Part shown: positions 1 through 5,926 of the stretch, piece by piece
How the letters are laid out: each line of letters begins with the position of its first letter
How positions within the stretch are numbered: position 1 is the stretch's first letter
DNA from: Christensenella sp. UBA5399
GTDB taxonomy: Bacteria > Bacillota > Clostridia > Christensenellales > Christensenellaceae
DNA length: 6,268 nucleotides
Assembly (NCBI GenBank): GCA_002407725.1
Contig: DHOD01000120.1
Location: 2,615 to 8,882, forward strand
Direction of reading: 5' to 3'
Translations under genes and position numbers: made by a program
The notes under the pieces: model-generated
Seen by the model: only the letters and a program-made list of their open reading frames with translations
What the model was told of the DNA's origin: nothing
Databases searched by the model: none

Positions 1-928
1 AGACCTCGCCTGCGCCCAGTCGTTTTGCGACACGCGCAGCATCCATCGCGACATTGCCGCCGCCTACAACCGCAACCTTTTTGTAGCGCTTCATAGGCGT
101 GTCGTATTCCGGATACATATATGCGTACATCAGGTTGGAACGCGTCAGAAATTCGTTGGCCGAATATACGTCGTTATAGTTCTCGCCCGGGATGTTCATA
201 AAGGAGGGGAGGCCTGCGCCGCTTCCAATAAAGATGGCCTCGTAGCCGTCTTCCTTTAGCTCGTCCAGCGTCAGTATTTTGCCAATGACCATATCCAGTT
301 GGATTTCCACACCCATTTCCTTGAGCACGTTGATTTCCAGGTCGACAATCTCCTTGGGGAGACGGAACTGCGGGATGCCGTATTTGAGCACGCCGCCCGC
401 GGTGTGGAAAGCCTCGAACACCGTGACTTCGTAGCCCCTTTTGGCAAGGTCAGACGCACAGGTAAGCCCTGCGGGGCCACTGCCCACAACGGCGACTTTG
501 TGGCCGTTTTTGGGCGGCAGGCCGGATACGCCAAGCGCGCCCTGCGCAATTGCGTAATCCGCAACAAAACGCTCCAGCCGTCCAATGCCGACAGGCTCGC
601 CCTTGATGCCGCGCACACAGGTCATTTCGCATTGTGATTCCTGTGGGCATACACGCCCGCACACCGCGGGCAGTCCGTTTGTTTCAGTAATTTTTTTATA
701 AGCGGCAAGGAAATTGCCTTCCTTGATTTCATGAATAAATTCCGGGATTGCCACATTGACGGGACAGCCCGGCACACAGGGACGGTTTTTGCATTCCAGG
801 CAGCGATTGGCTTCGTTGATGGCCTGCTCTTTGGTGTAACCCATGGCGACTTCGTCAAAGCATTTGACCCGCTCTTCTGGAGAGAGCTCCGGCATTGATG
901 TCTTGTTGGGCTGCATGTTTCTCTCCAT
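1..928 (-). CDS. nfnB: NADH-dependent reduced ferredoxin:NADP+ oxidoreductase subunit B (glutamate synthase small-subunit-like), partial
   Basis: This is the N-terminal 309 residues of an NfnB/GltD-type flavoprotein; the C-terminus lies beyond the left edge. The translation shows an N-terminal iron-sulfur domain with two cysteine clusters, CLECKNRPCVPGCP (about residues 43-56) and CGRVCPQESQCEMTC (about 90-104), expected to hold two [4Fe-4S] clusters. An FAD-binding Rossmann motif VAVVGSGPAG follows near 145-154, then a second nucleotide-binding motif VAVVGGGNVAMD near 285-296. In the Nfn complex this subunit carries the bifurcating FAD and binds NADPH, coupling NADH and reduced ferredoxin to NADP+ reduction in the cytoplasm. 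The ATG overlaps the nfnA stop codon (TAATG), which indicates translational coupling; a second in-frame ATG lies at 916. Standing alone it could be called the glutamate synthase small subunit, but the adjacent NfnA-like gene favours Nfn (or the related sulfide dehydrogenase SudA). Confidence 0.9.
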   Translation of the reverse strand, partial: MERNMQPNKTSMPELSPEERVKCFDEVAMGYTKEQAINEANRCLECKNRPCVPGCPVNVAIPEFIHEIKEGNFLAAYKKITETNGLPAVCGRVCPQESQCEMTCVRGIKGEPVGIGRLERFVADYAIAQGALGVSGLPPKNGHKVAVVGSGPAGLTCASDLAKRGYEVTVFEAFHTAGGVLKYGIPQFRLPKEIVDLEINVLKEMGVEIQLDMVIGKILTLDELKEDGYEAIFIGSGAGLPSFMNIPGENYNDVYSANEFLTRSNLMYAYMYPEYDTPMKRYKKVAVVGGGNVAMDAARVAKRLGAGEV

Positions 929-1776
929 TACTGCTGCTCTCCTTCCGCCAATTGGATCAGGTTGCAATCTTCCTCGCGCTCCTTCAGGCCGTCGTACATC
1001 GCCAGCCTTTGCATAGCGGCGTCAAAATCCACCTCGTGGCCGTCGAAATCGGGCCCGTCGATGCACGCAAATTTTGTTTTACCGCCCACAGTCAGGCGGC
1101 AGCCGCCGCACATGCCGGTTCCGTCAATCATGACGGGGTTCATGCTGACAAGTGTCTTGATGCCGGAGGGGCGTGTTAGTTCGGATACAAACTTCATCAT
1201 GATGATGGGGCCGATCGCGACGACAAGGTCGTATTTTACGCCCGCATCCATACGTTCTTTCAGCACATCGGTCACAAAACCTTTTGCACCGAAGCTCCCG
1301 TCGTCGGTAGAGATATACAGGTTGTCGGAAGCGCTCCGCATCTCATCTTCCAATATGACCAGGTCCTTGGTTTTGAACCCGGCGATCATATCGACCGATA
1401 CCCCCATGGCATGCAGCGTTTTTGCCTGGGGCAGCGCGATGGCACAACCCAGGCCGCCGCCGATTACGGCAGCTTTCTTGATGCTTGGGTCAAAATGCGA
1501 TGCAACGCCAAGCGGGCCCACGACATCCAAAATGTCATCGCCTTCGCTTAATTGTCCAAGCTGCAGGGTAGATTTACCTACCTGGGCAAATATGACGGTC
1601 ACAGTGCCCGCGTCGCGGTCATAATCCGCTATGGTCAGGGGAAAACGCTCGCCCTTTGCATGTGTCCGCAGCACAAGAAATTGCCCGCTCTGCGCTTTTT
1701 TCGCAATCAGGGGGGCATCAATTACCATGCGTGTAATATCTTGTGCAAGTTTTTCCTTCTTCAATATTTTTGCCAT
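928..1776 (-). CDS. nfnA: NADH-dependent reduced ferredoxin:NADP+ oxidoreductase subunit A (ferredoxin-NADP reductase/PyrK-like)
   Basis: The product is 282 residues, about the usual length for NfnA/SudB-type proteins. The N-terminal half is a ferredoxin-reductase FAD domain with the flavin-binding motif RFPLTI (about residues 44-49). An NAD(H)-binding domain begins at VIGGGLGCAIAL (about 104-114). The C-terminus has the iron-sulfur motif DGTGMCGGC plus FAC (cysteines 223, 226 and 238). With only three cysteines there, an aspartate is the likely fourth ligand of the [2Fe-2S] cluster, as known for Nfn. The subunit oxidises NADH and passes electrons to NfnB. I chose the ATG at 1776 (MAKILKKEKL) because the GGGAG site lies 12 bases upstream; an in-frame GTG at 1785 has only 3 bases of spacing. 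The PyrK subunit of dihydroorotate dehydrogenase is homologous, but no pyrD is next to it, and the downstream partner is NfnB. Confidence 0.9.
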   Translation of the reverse strand: MAKILKKEKLAQDITRMVIDAPLIAKKAQSGQFLVLRTHAKGERFPLTIADYDRDAGTVTVIFAQVGKSTLQLGQLSEGDDILDVVGPLGVASHFDPSIKKAAVIGGGLGCAIALPQAKTLHAMGVSVDMIAGFKTKDLVILEDEMRSASDNLYISTDDGSFGAKGFVTDVLKERMDAGVKYDLVVAIGPIIMMKFVSELTRPSGIKTLVSMNPVMIDGTGMCGGCRLTVGGKTKFACIDGPDFDGHEVDFDAAMQRLAMYDGLKEREEDCNLIQLAEGEQQ

Positions 1777-1799
1777 AAAAATCACTCACTCCCAAGAAC

Positions 1800-1827
1800 A
1801 TATAAATATGCGATACTATATTTATAT
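1800..1827. repeat. AT-rich inverted repeat in the nfnA leader, candidate operator
   Basis: ATATAAATAT (1800-1809) and ATATTTATAT (1818-1827) are perfect 10-base inverted arms separated by the 8-base spacer GCGATACT. The repeat lies between the nfnA start and its candidate -35 box and overlaps the candidate -10 box. A protein-binding operator is more likely than a terminator, since the arms contain only A-T pairs and no T-tract follows. It shares the half-site words TATAAAT and ACTATA with the repeat at the tetR promoter (1901-1918). The low-complexity composition makes chance a real alternative. Confidence 0.45.
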
Positions 1828-1852
1828 TACATGATCGGGCCGTTTTGCGCAA
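1824..1852 (-). promoter_or_regulatory. Candidate nfnAB promoter
   Basis: Reading the minus strand, TTGCGC (1847-1852) is followed by a 17-base spacer and TAATAT (1824-1829), about 48 bases upstream of the nfnA ATG. The match to the sigma-A consensus is moderate (both boxes imperfect). The -10 box overlaps the right arm of the inverted repeat at 1800-1827, so a repressor bound there could block transcription. This is a call by eye; nearby AT-rich sequence offers other possible -10 boxes. Confidence 0.4.
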
Positions 1853-1878
1853 TCGAAAAAACAGAAAGGATATAATCT

Positions 1879-1907
1879 TTGACAACAAATCCTGTTTGAT
1901 GTATAAA
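1879..1907 (+). promoter_or_regulatory. Promoter of the tetR gene
   Basis: A perfect -35 box TTGACA (1879-1884), a 17-base spacer and the -10 box TATAAA (1902-1907) give a near-consensus sigma-A promoter. Transcription would start near 1914, about 30 bases ahead of the TetR start codon. This is one of the strongest promoters by eye in the window, which suggests that the gene needs a repressor to keep it low. Confidence 0.7.
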
Positions 1908-1918
1908 TTGAACTATAC
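1901..1918. promoter_or_regulatory. Candidate TetR operator overlapping the tetR -10 box
   Basis: GTATAAATTGAACTATAC is an imperfect 18-base palindrome: the outer arms GTATA and TATAC match perfectly across an 8-base centre. It covers the -10 box and the likely transcription start of tetR. That is the usual place for the autoregulatory operator of a TetR-family repressor. The assignment to this particular protein is inferred from position only. Confidence 0.4.
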
Positions 1919-1946
1919 AAAATGATGCACGGCAAGGGAAGAAGTT

Positions 1947-2552
1947 ATGCCAAAGAAAATTGCGGACGTAAGCAAAAAAATTATACATGCGGCGACAGCG
2001 ATATACCGCAGCGAAGGGATTGAAGCGATATCCGTGCGCAAGGTTGCCGCGGGATGCGGGCTGGCGGTCGGGACTGTCTATACGCGGTTCGAGGATAAAA
2101 AACAACTGCTGGCACAGGTGTTGGCGGGGGATATTGAGAATTTGAAAGCCGCGATGATGCAGGCGGTGTTTGGCAAGCAACCGGAGGAGGCGCTTTTTGA
2201 CCTGACAGAGAATTTTATTGGGCGCATGATGGAAAAATCCAACAATATACTGAAATATGTGGTGGACATGAAGCCTGGAGAGGATTATGTCGACAGGATA
2301 CTGGGCGGCGCGTGCAGCCAGGTCAAGGAGATGGTCCAGGAGATTATTAGCAGGGTATATGCCAACAAGGATATTGCGCTGGATGCGGAAACAGCGGTCT
2401 TTATTACAGAGGCGGCGCTCTCCATGATGCATGCTGCCTCACGGTGGGGCTGTGGCGGCACAGGAGCACGTGCACAGATGGTTTATGGGATGTTGACTGC
2501 ATACGACGGCGGCGGGGCGGCCCTGGAGGCAGAGCTGGAATTGGTGCGCTGA
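1947..2552 (+). CDS. TetR/AcrR-family transcriptional regulator
   Basis: The product is 201 residues, typical for TetR-family repressors. The N-terminal DNA-binding domain is clear. Helix 1 (KIIHAATAIYRSEGIEAISV, about residues 11-30) is followed by the helix-turn-helix VRKVAAGCGLAVGTVYTRF (about 30-48) and the typical DKKQLL. The C-terminal ligand-binding half has no recognisable signature, so the inducer cannot be named. The purine-rich site AAGGGAAGAAG lies just ahead of the ATG. The gene is divergent from nfnAB and 71 bases upstream of the ferritin gene on the same strand. It may regulate itself through the palindrome at 1901-1918 and perhaps nfnAB and ferritin; that is inference. The glycine-rich last 40 residues look less family-like, but the frame stays open and no frameshift was seen. 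Confidence 0.88.
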   Translation: MPKKIADVSKKIIHAATAIYRSEGIEAISVRKVAAGCGLAVGTVYTRFEDKKQLLAQVLAGDIENLKAAMMQAVFGKQPEEALFDLTENFIGRMMEKSNNILKYVVDMKPGEDYVDRILGGACSQVKEMVQEIISRVYANKDIALDAETAVFITEAALSMMHAASRWGCGGTGARAQMVYGMLTAYDGGGAALEAELELVR

Positions 2553-2555
2553 ATC

Positions 2556-2585
2556 TTGTTTACTGCGTACTTGAGGTGGTATCAA
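2556..2585 (+). promoter_or_regulatory. Weak candidate ferritin promoter
   Basis: TTGTTT (2556-2561), an 18-base spacer and TATCAA (2580-2585) preceded by TGG (extended -10) lie between tetR and the ferritin gene. The boxes are imperfect and the spacing is one base over optimum. Ferritin may instead be read through from the tetR promoter, since no terminator separates the two genes. Confidence 0.3.
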
Positions 2586-2623
2586 TAGAACAGAGAAAAT
2601 TTTATCCGGCAGGAGGGGCCGAT

Positions 2624-3145
2624 ATGTTGAGTGAAAAGCTGACCGCACAGATCAACGAACAAATGAAAAATGAATTTTATTCGGGATATTTTTATCTGGC
2701 GATGGCCACATGGCTGTCCAAAAAGAAATTGGATGGGTTTGCCAATTGGTTCTATGTACAGGTGAAGGAGGAGCGTGCCCACGCGATGAAGATGCTGGAC
2801 TACCTGGTCACGGTGGGCGCAGAAGTGGATTTGCTGGCGATAGAGCGCCCGCCGCAGGAATTTGAGAGTGTGATGGACATCTGCCAAAAGACACTGGAGC
2901 ACGAGCAACTGGTGACCTCGTTGATTTATAAAATTATGGATACGGCACAGGCGGAGCGGGACTATAAAACAATACAGTTTTTGAAATGGTATGTGGACGA
3001 GCAGATGGAAGAGGAAGAGAATGCCCAGGGATTGATAGAGAAGGTGAAGACGGCGGCGGATGTGGAAGGGGGCCTGTTTTACGTGGACAGCGAGCTGGCG
3101 GGCCGTGCATACCATCCGATCGCATCGGATGGAGACAGCAAATAA
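2624..3145 (+). CDS. ftnA: Ferritin, non-heme (FtnA type)
   Basis: This is a 173-residue bacterial ferritin, which forms a 24-subunit cage that oxidises ferrous iron and stores ferric mineral in the cytoplasm. The key residues fall at the numbers known from E. coli FtnA: Glu17, Glu50 and His53 of the EERAH motif, Glu94, Gln127, and Glu126/Glu129/Glu130 of the third iron site. Tyr24 near the ferroxidase centre is also present. No heme-ligating methionine at the bacterioferritin position was noted, so FtnA rather than Bfr is the better call. The start is fixed by a strong AGGAGG (2611-2616) 7 bases ahead of ATG; the frame stays open further upstream to 2444 but that part overlaps tetR and is not expected to be translated. 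It follows tetR with no terminator between and ends before a strong terminator. Confidence 0.95.
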   Translation: MLSEKLTAQINEQMKNEFYSGYFYLAMATWLSKKKLDGFANWFYVQVKEERAHAMKMLDYLVTVGAEVDLLAIERPPQEFESVMDICQKTLEHEQLVTSLIYKIMDTAQAERDYKTIQFLKWYVDEQMEEEENAQGLIEKVKTAADVEGGLFYVDSELAGRAYHPIASDGDSK

Positions 3146-3154
3146 TTGCTTTGC

Positions 3155-3181
3155 AAAGGGCTGCCGGGGCGGCCCTTTTTT
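3155..3181 (+). terminator. Intrinsic terminator after ferritin
   Basis: Arms AAAGGGCTGCC (3155-3165) and GGCGGCCCTTT (3168-3178) pair over about 10 bases with one G-U wobble and a tight CGGG loop. A T-run at 3176-3181 follows. The stem begins 9 bases after the ferritin stop codon and closes the tetR-ferritin unit. Confidence 0.88.
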
Positions 3182-3196
3182 GATGGGACTGAAAAA

Positions 3197-3225
3197 TTGC
3201 CGTTTATATGATGGAAAAATATGAT
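3197..3225 (+). promoter_or_regulatory. Promoter of the small lipoprotein gene
   Basis: TTGCCG (3197-3202), a 17-base spacer and TATGAT (3220-3225) form a good sigma-A-like promoter just after the ferritin terminator. The leader would be about 43 bases. It indicates that the lipoprotein gene is transcribed on its own. Confidence 0.55.
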
Positions 3226-3274
3226 AAAATAGTGGCAATGCAAGAGTAATATGGAAATTTAGCGGAGGATGAAT

Positions 3275-3628
3275 ATGCGGAAAATCATGACATTGGTGAT
3301 GGCTGCGCTTGTGGCAGTTGCGGTTGCGGGTTGCTCGACGGGAATTGTGGGGACATGGGTGGTCAAGAGCGCTTCTTATGCGGTGGAGGGCGCCCAAGAT
3401 GTGGATCCGGACCAGCTGTTGACAGGTGTGGCAATCAGCCGGATGGACTTTAGTGAGGATGGTAACGTTGCTCTGGTCATGCCGCTGGGGACACAGAGCA
3501 TGGCCTATGCGGTGGACGGAAACACAGTACTGCTGTACGAGCACGGCGCAGAGGAAGCGTCTGCAACGCTGACGCTTGATGGAAAGGAACTGAAGCTGGG
3601 AGACAGTATCGTGTTTGAGAAAAAATAG
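3275..3628 (+). CDS. Small lipoprotein, lipocalin-like, unknown function
   Basis: The product is 117 residues with a type II signal peptide: MRK, a hydrophobic stretch to residue 18, and the lipobox VAGC with the lipidated cysteine at residue 20. The mature part of about 98 residues is anchored on the outer face of the membrane. It starts GIVGTWVVKSASY, continues with alternating strands (AISRMDFSEDGNVALVM, TLTLDGKELKLGDSIVFEKK) and looks all-beta. The early GTW and the strand pattern resemble small lipocalin-like lipoproteins of Firmicutes, where GTW often opens the barrel; this is a fold-level guess only. GGAGG (3264-3268) sits 6 bases ahead of the ATG at 3275, which I prefer to the in-frame ATG at 3269 that directly abuts the site. 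It is a single-gene unit, convergent with the DUF3048 gene. Confidence 0.8.
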   Translation: MRKIMTLVMAALVAVAVAGCSTGIVGTWVVKSASYAVEGAQDVDPDQLLTGVAISRMDFSEDGNVALVMPLGTQSMAYAVDGNTVLLYEHGAEEASATLTLDGKELKLGDSIVFEKK

Positions 3629-3668
3629 AGGGAATGCGCGGATGTGAATAAGAGCGCAATCATGCTAT

Positions 3669-3705
3669 AAAAAAACCAGCCGGCATGCGTCCGGCTGGTT
3701 TTTGA
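3669..3705. terminator. Bidirectional intrinsic terminator
   Basis: A perfect inverted repeat with arms AAAAACCAGCCGG (3671-3683) and CCGGCTGGTTTTT (3691-3703) around a 7-base loop lies between two convergent genes. T-tracts occur on both strands (A-run 3669-3675, T-run 3699-3703), so it can stop transcripts from both the small lipoprotein gene and the DUF3048 gene. Confidence 0.92.
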
Positions 3706-3725
3706 CTTATATGCTGTAATGGGCT

Positions 3726-4886
3726 TTATTCATGCGAATCATAGGTGGAACCATCCTGATAGGTAACTTCCACAGCCTTGGTGTTGGGATGCACAGCAAT
3801 CCATGTGTTGCCGGGGGCAAACGTGACCTCGTCGCCATTGTCGAGATAATACTCGGTAGACTCGGAATTGTCCGCGCGCTTCCACGTACCCGTCAGGTGC
3901 TTGCCATGGATGATAAACTCGGCAGGACCTTCGCCAAACATATTGACCAGCTGGCGGGGGGAATCGTTGGGCATGGTGGTGACCGTTGTAAACTGCACGA
4001 TCAGGTTCTGCACCTGGATGGGGTCGCCGGTGGCATGGTCGATGGACTCATCCCCGTTGAAGTAACGTGTAAGCAGATCGGTTGCGGGATCGTATGTATA
4101 AGAGACGAACCCGGGGGATTTCAGGAAGGAAAGATCAATTTTCTCTATTTCCTTCTCATCGGCATAATCCTCAAGGGGATAATACTGGAAGGGTTCGCGT
4201 TCTTTCGGCGTATAATTATAGATTTCCGCATCGGCAATGACGTCGGTCATGGCATAGTCGGATATCGATTCGCCGCGGTCGTTTTTGTAGAACATGTTGG
4301 AGTTTGCGGTGCCCTTGCCTGCGCCGTTGATGCGCTGCTTGACATGGTCGCCGGAATCGCCCCAAATATCGCTTTCCGGGTTATTGGTAGAGTCGGGGCC
4401 GCCCATGTGCACATAAAGGGCATCCCATTCCCCCTGAATCCACTGGTGATAATACCGGGACGAACGAATGGGACCGGTTGTCAGCTTGTCGGGCGCATCA
4501 TCCTTATAAATCACATCGTTAAAAATAGCGGAAAGCCTTGTATCGACGCCTTCAATCAGGGTTTCGTACACAACATCGGCCTGCTGTAGGTTCATCTGCC
4601 GGGCGCGTCCTCCGCCTTCGTTGTCGATCTGCACCATAACTGGCCCATAGGTTGTTGTGGTGTCGAGGCGGCCGGTGGTGGGCGACATGTTCTCCGGTAT
4701 CACGGCATCGTCTTCCGGCTCCGGCTCCGGTGTGGTTTCAACAACGGGCTCCGGCGTGGTGTCGGGCTGTGATGTAAGCTGCGTGGGGGCGGCGGAAGGT
4801 GCTTCCTCTTCCGGCGTTGCGCACCCGAAGACAAGGGCGGTAACCATCATCAATATTGTGCAAAGCACAAGTATCTTTTTGTTCAT
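3726..4886 (-). CDS. DUF3048 domain-containing lipoprotein (YerB-like)
   Basis: The product is 386 residues. It starts with MNKK, a hydrophobic segment and a lipobox ending VFGC (Cys22), so it should be a membrane-anchored lipoprotein. A Pro/Thr/Glu-rich linker (about residues 24-65) leads to the globular part. The first domain has the DUF3048 hallmarks PVMVQIDN (82-89), ADVVYETLIEG (103-113) and GPIRSSRYY (138-146). The second domain, about 255-380, has FIIHGKHLTGTWKR (324-337) and NTWIAVHP (360-367), as in YerB proteins. B. subtilis YerB is reported to interact with the helicase PcrA, but the biochemical role of the family is not established. GAGGAG lies 5 bases ahead of the ATG. The gene stands alone, with its own promoter and terminator. 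Confidence 0.9.
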   Translation of the reverse strand: MNKKILVLCTILMMVTALVFGCATPEEEAPSAAPTQLTSQPDTTPEPVVETTPEPEPEDDAVIPENMSPTTGRLDTTTTYGPVMVQIDNEGGGRARQMNLQQADVVYETLIEGVDTRLSAIFNDVIYKDDAPDKLTTGPIRSSRYYHQWIQGEWDALYVHMGGPDSTNNPESDIWGDSGDHVKQRINGAGKGTANSNMFYKNDRGESISDYAMTDVIADAEIYNYTPKEREPFQYYPLEDYADEKEIEKIDLSFLKSPGFVSYTYDPATDLLTRYFNGDESIDHATGDPIQVQNLIVQFTTVTTMPNDSPRQLVNMFGEGPAEFIIHGKHLTGTWKRADNSESTEYYLDNGDEVTFAPGNTWIAVHPNTKAVEVTYQDGSTYDSHE

Positions 4887-4907
4887 ACATTCTCCTCAAT
4901 CATTTTA

Positions 4908-4920
4908 AGCGCAAAGCGCT
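4908..4920 (-). repeat. Small GC hairpin in the DUF3048 leader
   Basis: AGCGC (4908-4912) and GCGCT (4916-4920) pair perfectly around a 3-base loop, about 22 bases ahead of the start codon and about 10 bases ahead of the ribosome binding site in the minus-strand transcript. It is the only GC-rich element in an AT-rich leader. It might affect mRNA stability or ribosome access; no T-run makes it a terminator. Confidence 0.4.
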
Positions 4921-4988
4921 GATAATACCAATCACTGATAGAAAAACCTTAAACCGTTTTTGAATTCGTGAATCGTATAACGTCCCAT

Positions 4989-5017
4989 AGTATACCATAA
5001 AACTGAAAATGAATCAA
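4989..5017 (-). promoter_or_regulatory. Promoter of the DUF3048 gene
   Basis: On the minus strand, TTGATT (5012-5017), a 17-base spacer and TATACT (4989-4994) form a good sigma-A promoter. The TGG directly ahead of the -10 box gives an extended -10 motif. Transcription would start near 4982, leaving a leader of about 95 bases. Confidence 0.65.
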
Positions 5018-5105
5018 AACGAAAAAATATTGGGAAAAATGGATAAATGTGGGCTAGAAGAAAGACCTGGTCTCTGGTACATGAAGGCTGGGGGATGAAA
5101 GCATA
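5018..5105. other. Intergenic stretch without a recognised gene, with a short palindrome
   Basis: This is the central part of the divergent region between the DUF3048 gene and the corrinoid gene, lying between their candidate promoters. It has no plausible coding sequence and no recognisable riboswitch; a cobalamin riboswitch was specifically looked for because a corrinoid protein follows, and no B12 box was seen. An 11-base palindrome AGACCTGGTCT (5063-5073) lies about 30 bases ahead of the -35 box of the corrinoid gene and could be an activator or repressor site. Confidence 0.35.
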
Positions 5106-5134
5106 TTGCGCATTATTTGAAGTTATTATATGAT
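5106..5134 (+). promoter_or_regulatory. Candidate promoter of the corrinoid protein gene
   Basis: TTGCGC (5106-5111), a 17-base spacer and TATGAT (5129-5134) precede the gene by about 35 bases. The -10 box is near consensus and the -35 box is moderate. The same -35 word is seen in the candidate nfnA promoter, which may be coincidence. Confidence 0.5.
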
Positions 5135-5168
5135 GATATTGTAAATAAAGTCACTAAGAGGAAGAGCG

Positions 5169-5810
5169 ATGGATTTATATAATGAAATAAGTGAATATGT
5201 ACAGCAAGGCCGGATGGAGGACGTTGCAAACGCGGTGTCGTCCGCAATGGCGCAGGGCCTGCCGGCAAAGAATATACTGGATAAAGGCCTGATGCACGGT
5301 ATGGCTGAAATAGGGGAAAAGTTTAAGAATAACGAAGTGTTTGTGCCCGAGGTGCTGATTGCCGCGCGGGCCATGAATGCGGGTATCGATATGATCAAGC
5401 CGTTGCTGGCCGCAGGTGACAGTGACAGCAAGGGTAAGGTGGTGCTGGGCACTGTCAAGGGCGATCTGCACGATATAGGCAAGAACCTTGTGAAGATCAT
5501 GATGGAGGGCAAGGGGATTGAGGTGATAGACCTGGGCACGGACGTACCGGTGCAGAAATTTGTCGATACGGCAACGGCGGAAGGCGCACACGTTATTGGA
5601 TGCTCGGCGCTTTTGACCACAACTATGGGTGTGATGAAGGATGTGGTGGATGAGGTGGAGAGCAGGGGGCTTCGGGACGAGATCAAGGTGATGATCGGCG
5701 GCGCGCCTGTAAGCCAGGGTTTTTGCGACGAGATTCGGGCGGACGGATATACCGATGACGCGGCATCGGCCAGCGACAAAGCGGTAGAAATTTTAAGAAG
5801 TTTTCAATAG
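5169..5810 (+). CDS. Methyltransferase cognate corrinoid protein (B12-binding; MtaC/MtbC/MttC-like)
   Basis: The product is 213 residues, the normal size for free-standing corrinoid proteins of methyl-transfer systems. The N-terminal helical cap (about residues 1-85) includes LMHGMAEIGEKFKNNEVFVPEVLIAARAM, typical of the B12-binding-2 domain. The Rossmann-like B12 domain follows, with the cobalt-ligand motif GDLHDIG (Asp99, His101, Gly104). SAL at 146-148 and the GG of MIGGAPV (177-178) complete the set of cobalamin contacts. Such proteins accept a methyl group on cob(I)alamin from a substrate-specific methyltransferase (methanol, methylamines, betaines, methoxyarenes) and hand it to tetrahydrofolate or another acceptor. 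No methyltransferase or corrinoid activase is visible in the window, so the substrate cannot be named. AGAGGAAG lies shortly ahead of the ATG. Confidence 0.93.
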   Translation: MDLYNEISEYVQQGRMEDVANAVSSAMAQGLPAKNILDKGLMHGMAEIGEKFKNNEVFVPEVLIAARAMNAGIDMIKPLLAAGDSDSKGKVVLGTVKGDLHDIGKNLVKIMMEGKGIEVIDLGTDVPVQKFVDTATAEGAHVIGCSALLTTTMGVMKDVVDEVESRGLRDEIKVMIGGAPVSQGFCDEIRADGYTDDAASASDKAVEILRSFQ

Positions 5811-5861
5811 CAAACGATAGAGTCACAAGAAGAAAAAAACATAAAAAAACACATTAAAAGT

Positions 5862-5890
5862 TTGACTAACTACCGAGGATATGTTAAATT
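5862..5890 (+). promoter_or_regulatory. Candidate promoter of the small acidic protein gene
   Basis: TTGACT (5862-5867), a 17-base spacer and TAAATT (5885-5890) preceded by TGT form an extended -10 sigma-A-like promoter about 37 bases ahead of the start codon. The 116-base gap after the corrinoid gene has no hairpin terminator, so both read-through and independent transcription are possible. Confidence 0.5.
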
Positions 5891-5926
5891 ATGGTATAGA
5901 AAACAATTGAGTAGGGAGAATGTGTG

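Noticed and set aside
962..1624. A 220-codon open frame on the plus strand opposite nfnA
   Set aside because: nfnA carries the flavin, NAD and [2Fe-2S] motifs; the opposite frame is Ser/Pro-rich with no domain.
1827..2432. A 201-codon open frame on the minus strand opposite tetR
   Set aside because: It matches no family and its composition (His, Arg, Cys) is typical of an antisense shadow; tetR has a clear helix-turn-helix and promoter.
2444..2623. A longer ferritin with a 60-residue N-terminal extension
   Set aside because: The upstream in-frame part overlaps tetR. The AGGAGG and ATG at 2624 give a 173-residue protein whose ferroxidase residues match FtnA numbering exactly.
2582..3544. A 320-codon open frame on the minus strand across ferritin and the small lipoprotein
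   Set aside because: It is antisense to a ferritin with every catalytic residue in place, crosses a terminator, is rich in His, Cys and Arg as antisense frames often are, and has no ribosome binding site or recognisable domain.
3732..4589. A 285-codon open frame on the plus strand opposite the DUF3048 gene
   Set aside because: The minus-strand protein has a lipobox, DUF3048 motifs, ribosome binding site and promoter; the plus-strand frame has none and is an antisense shadow.
5135..5168. A cobalamin riboswitch in the leader of the corrinoid gene
   Set aside because: The leader is only about 30 bases if the candidate promoter is right, and no B12-box-like motif was seen there or just upstream.
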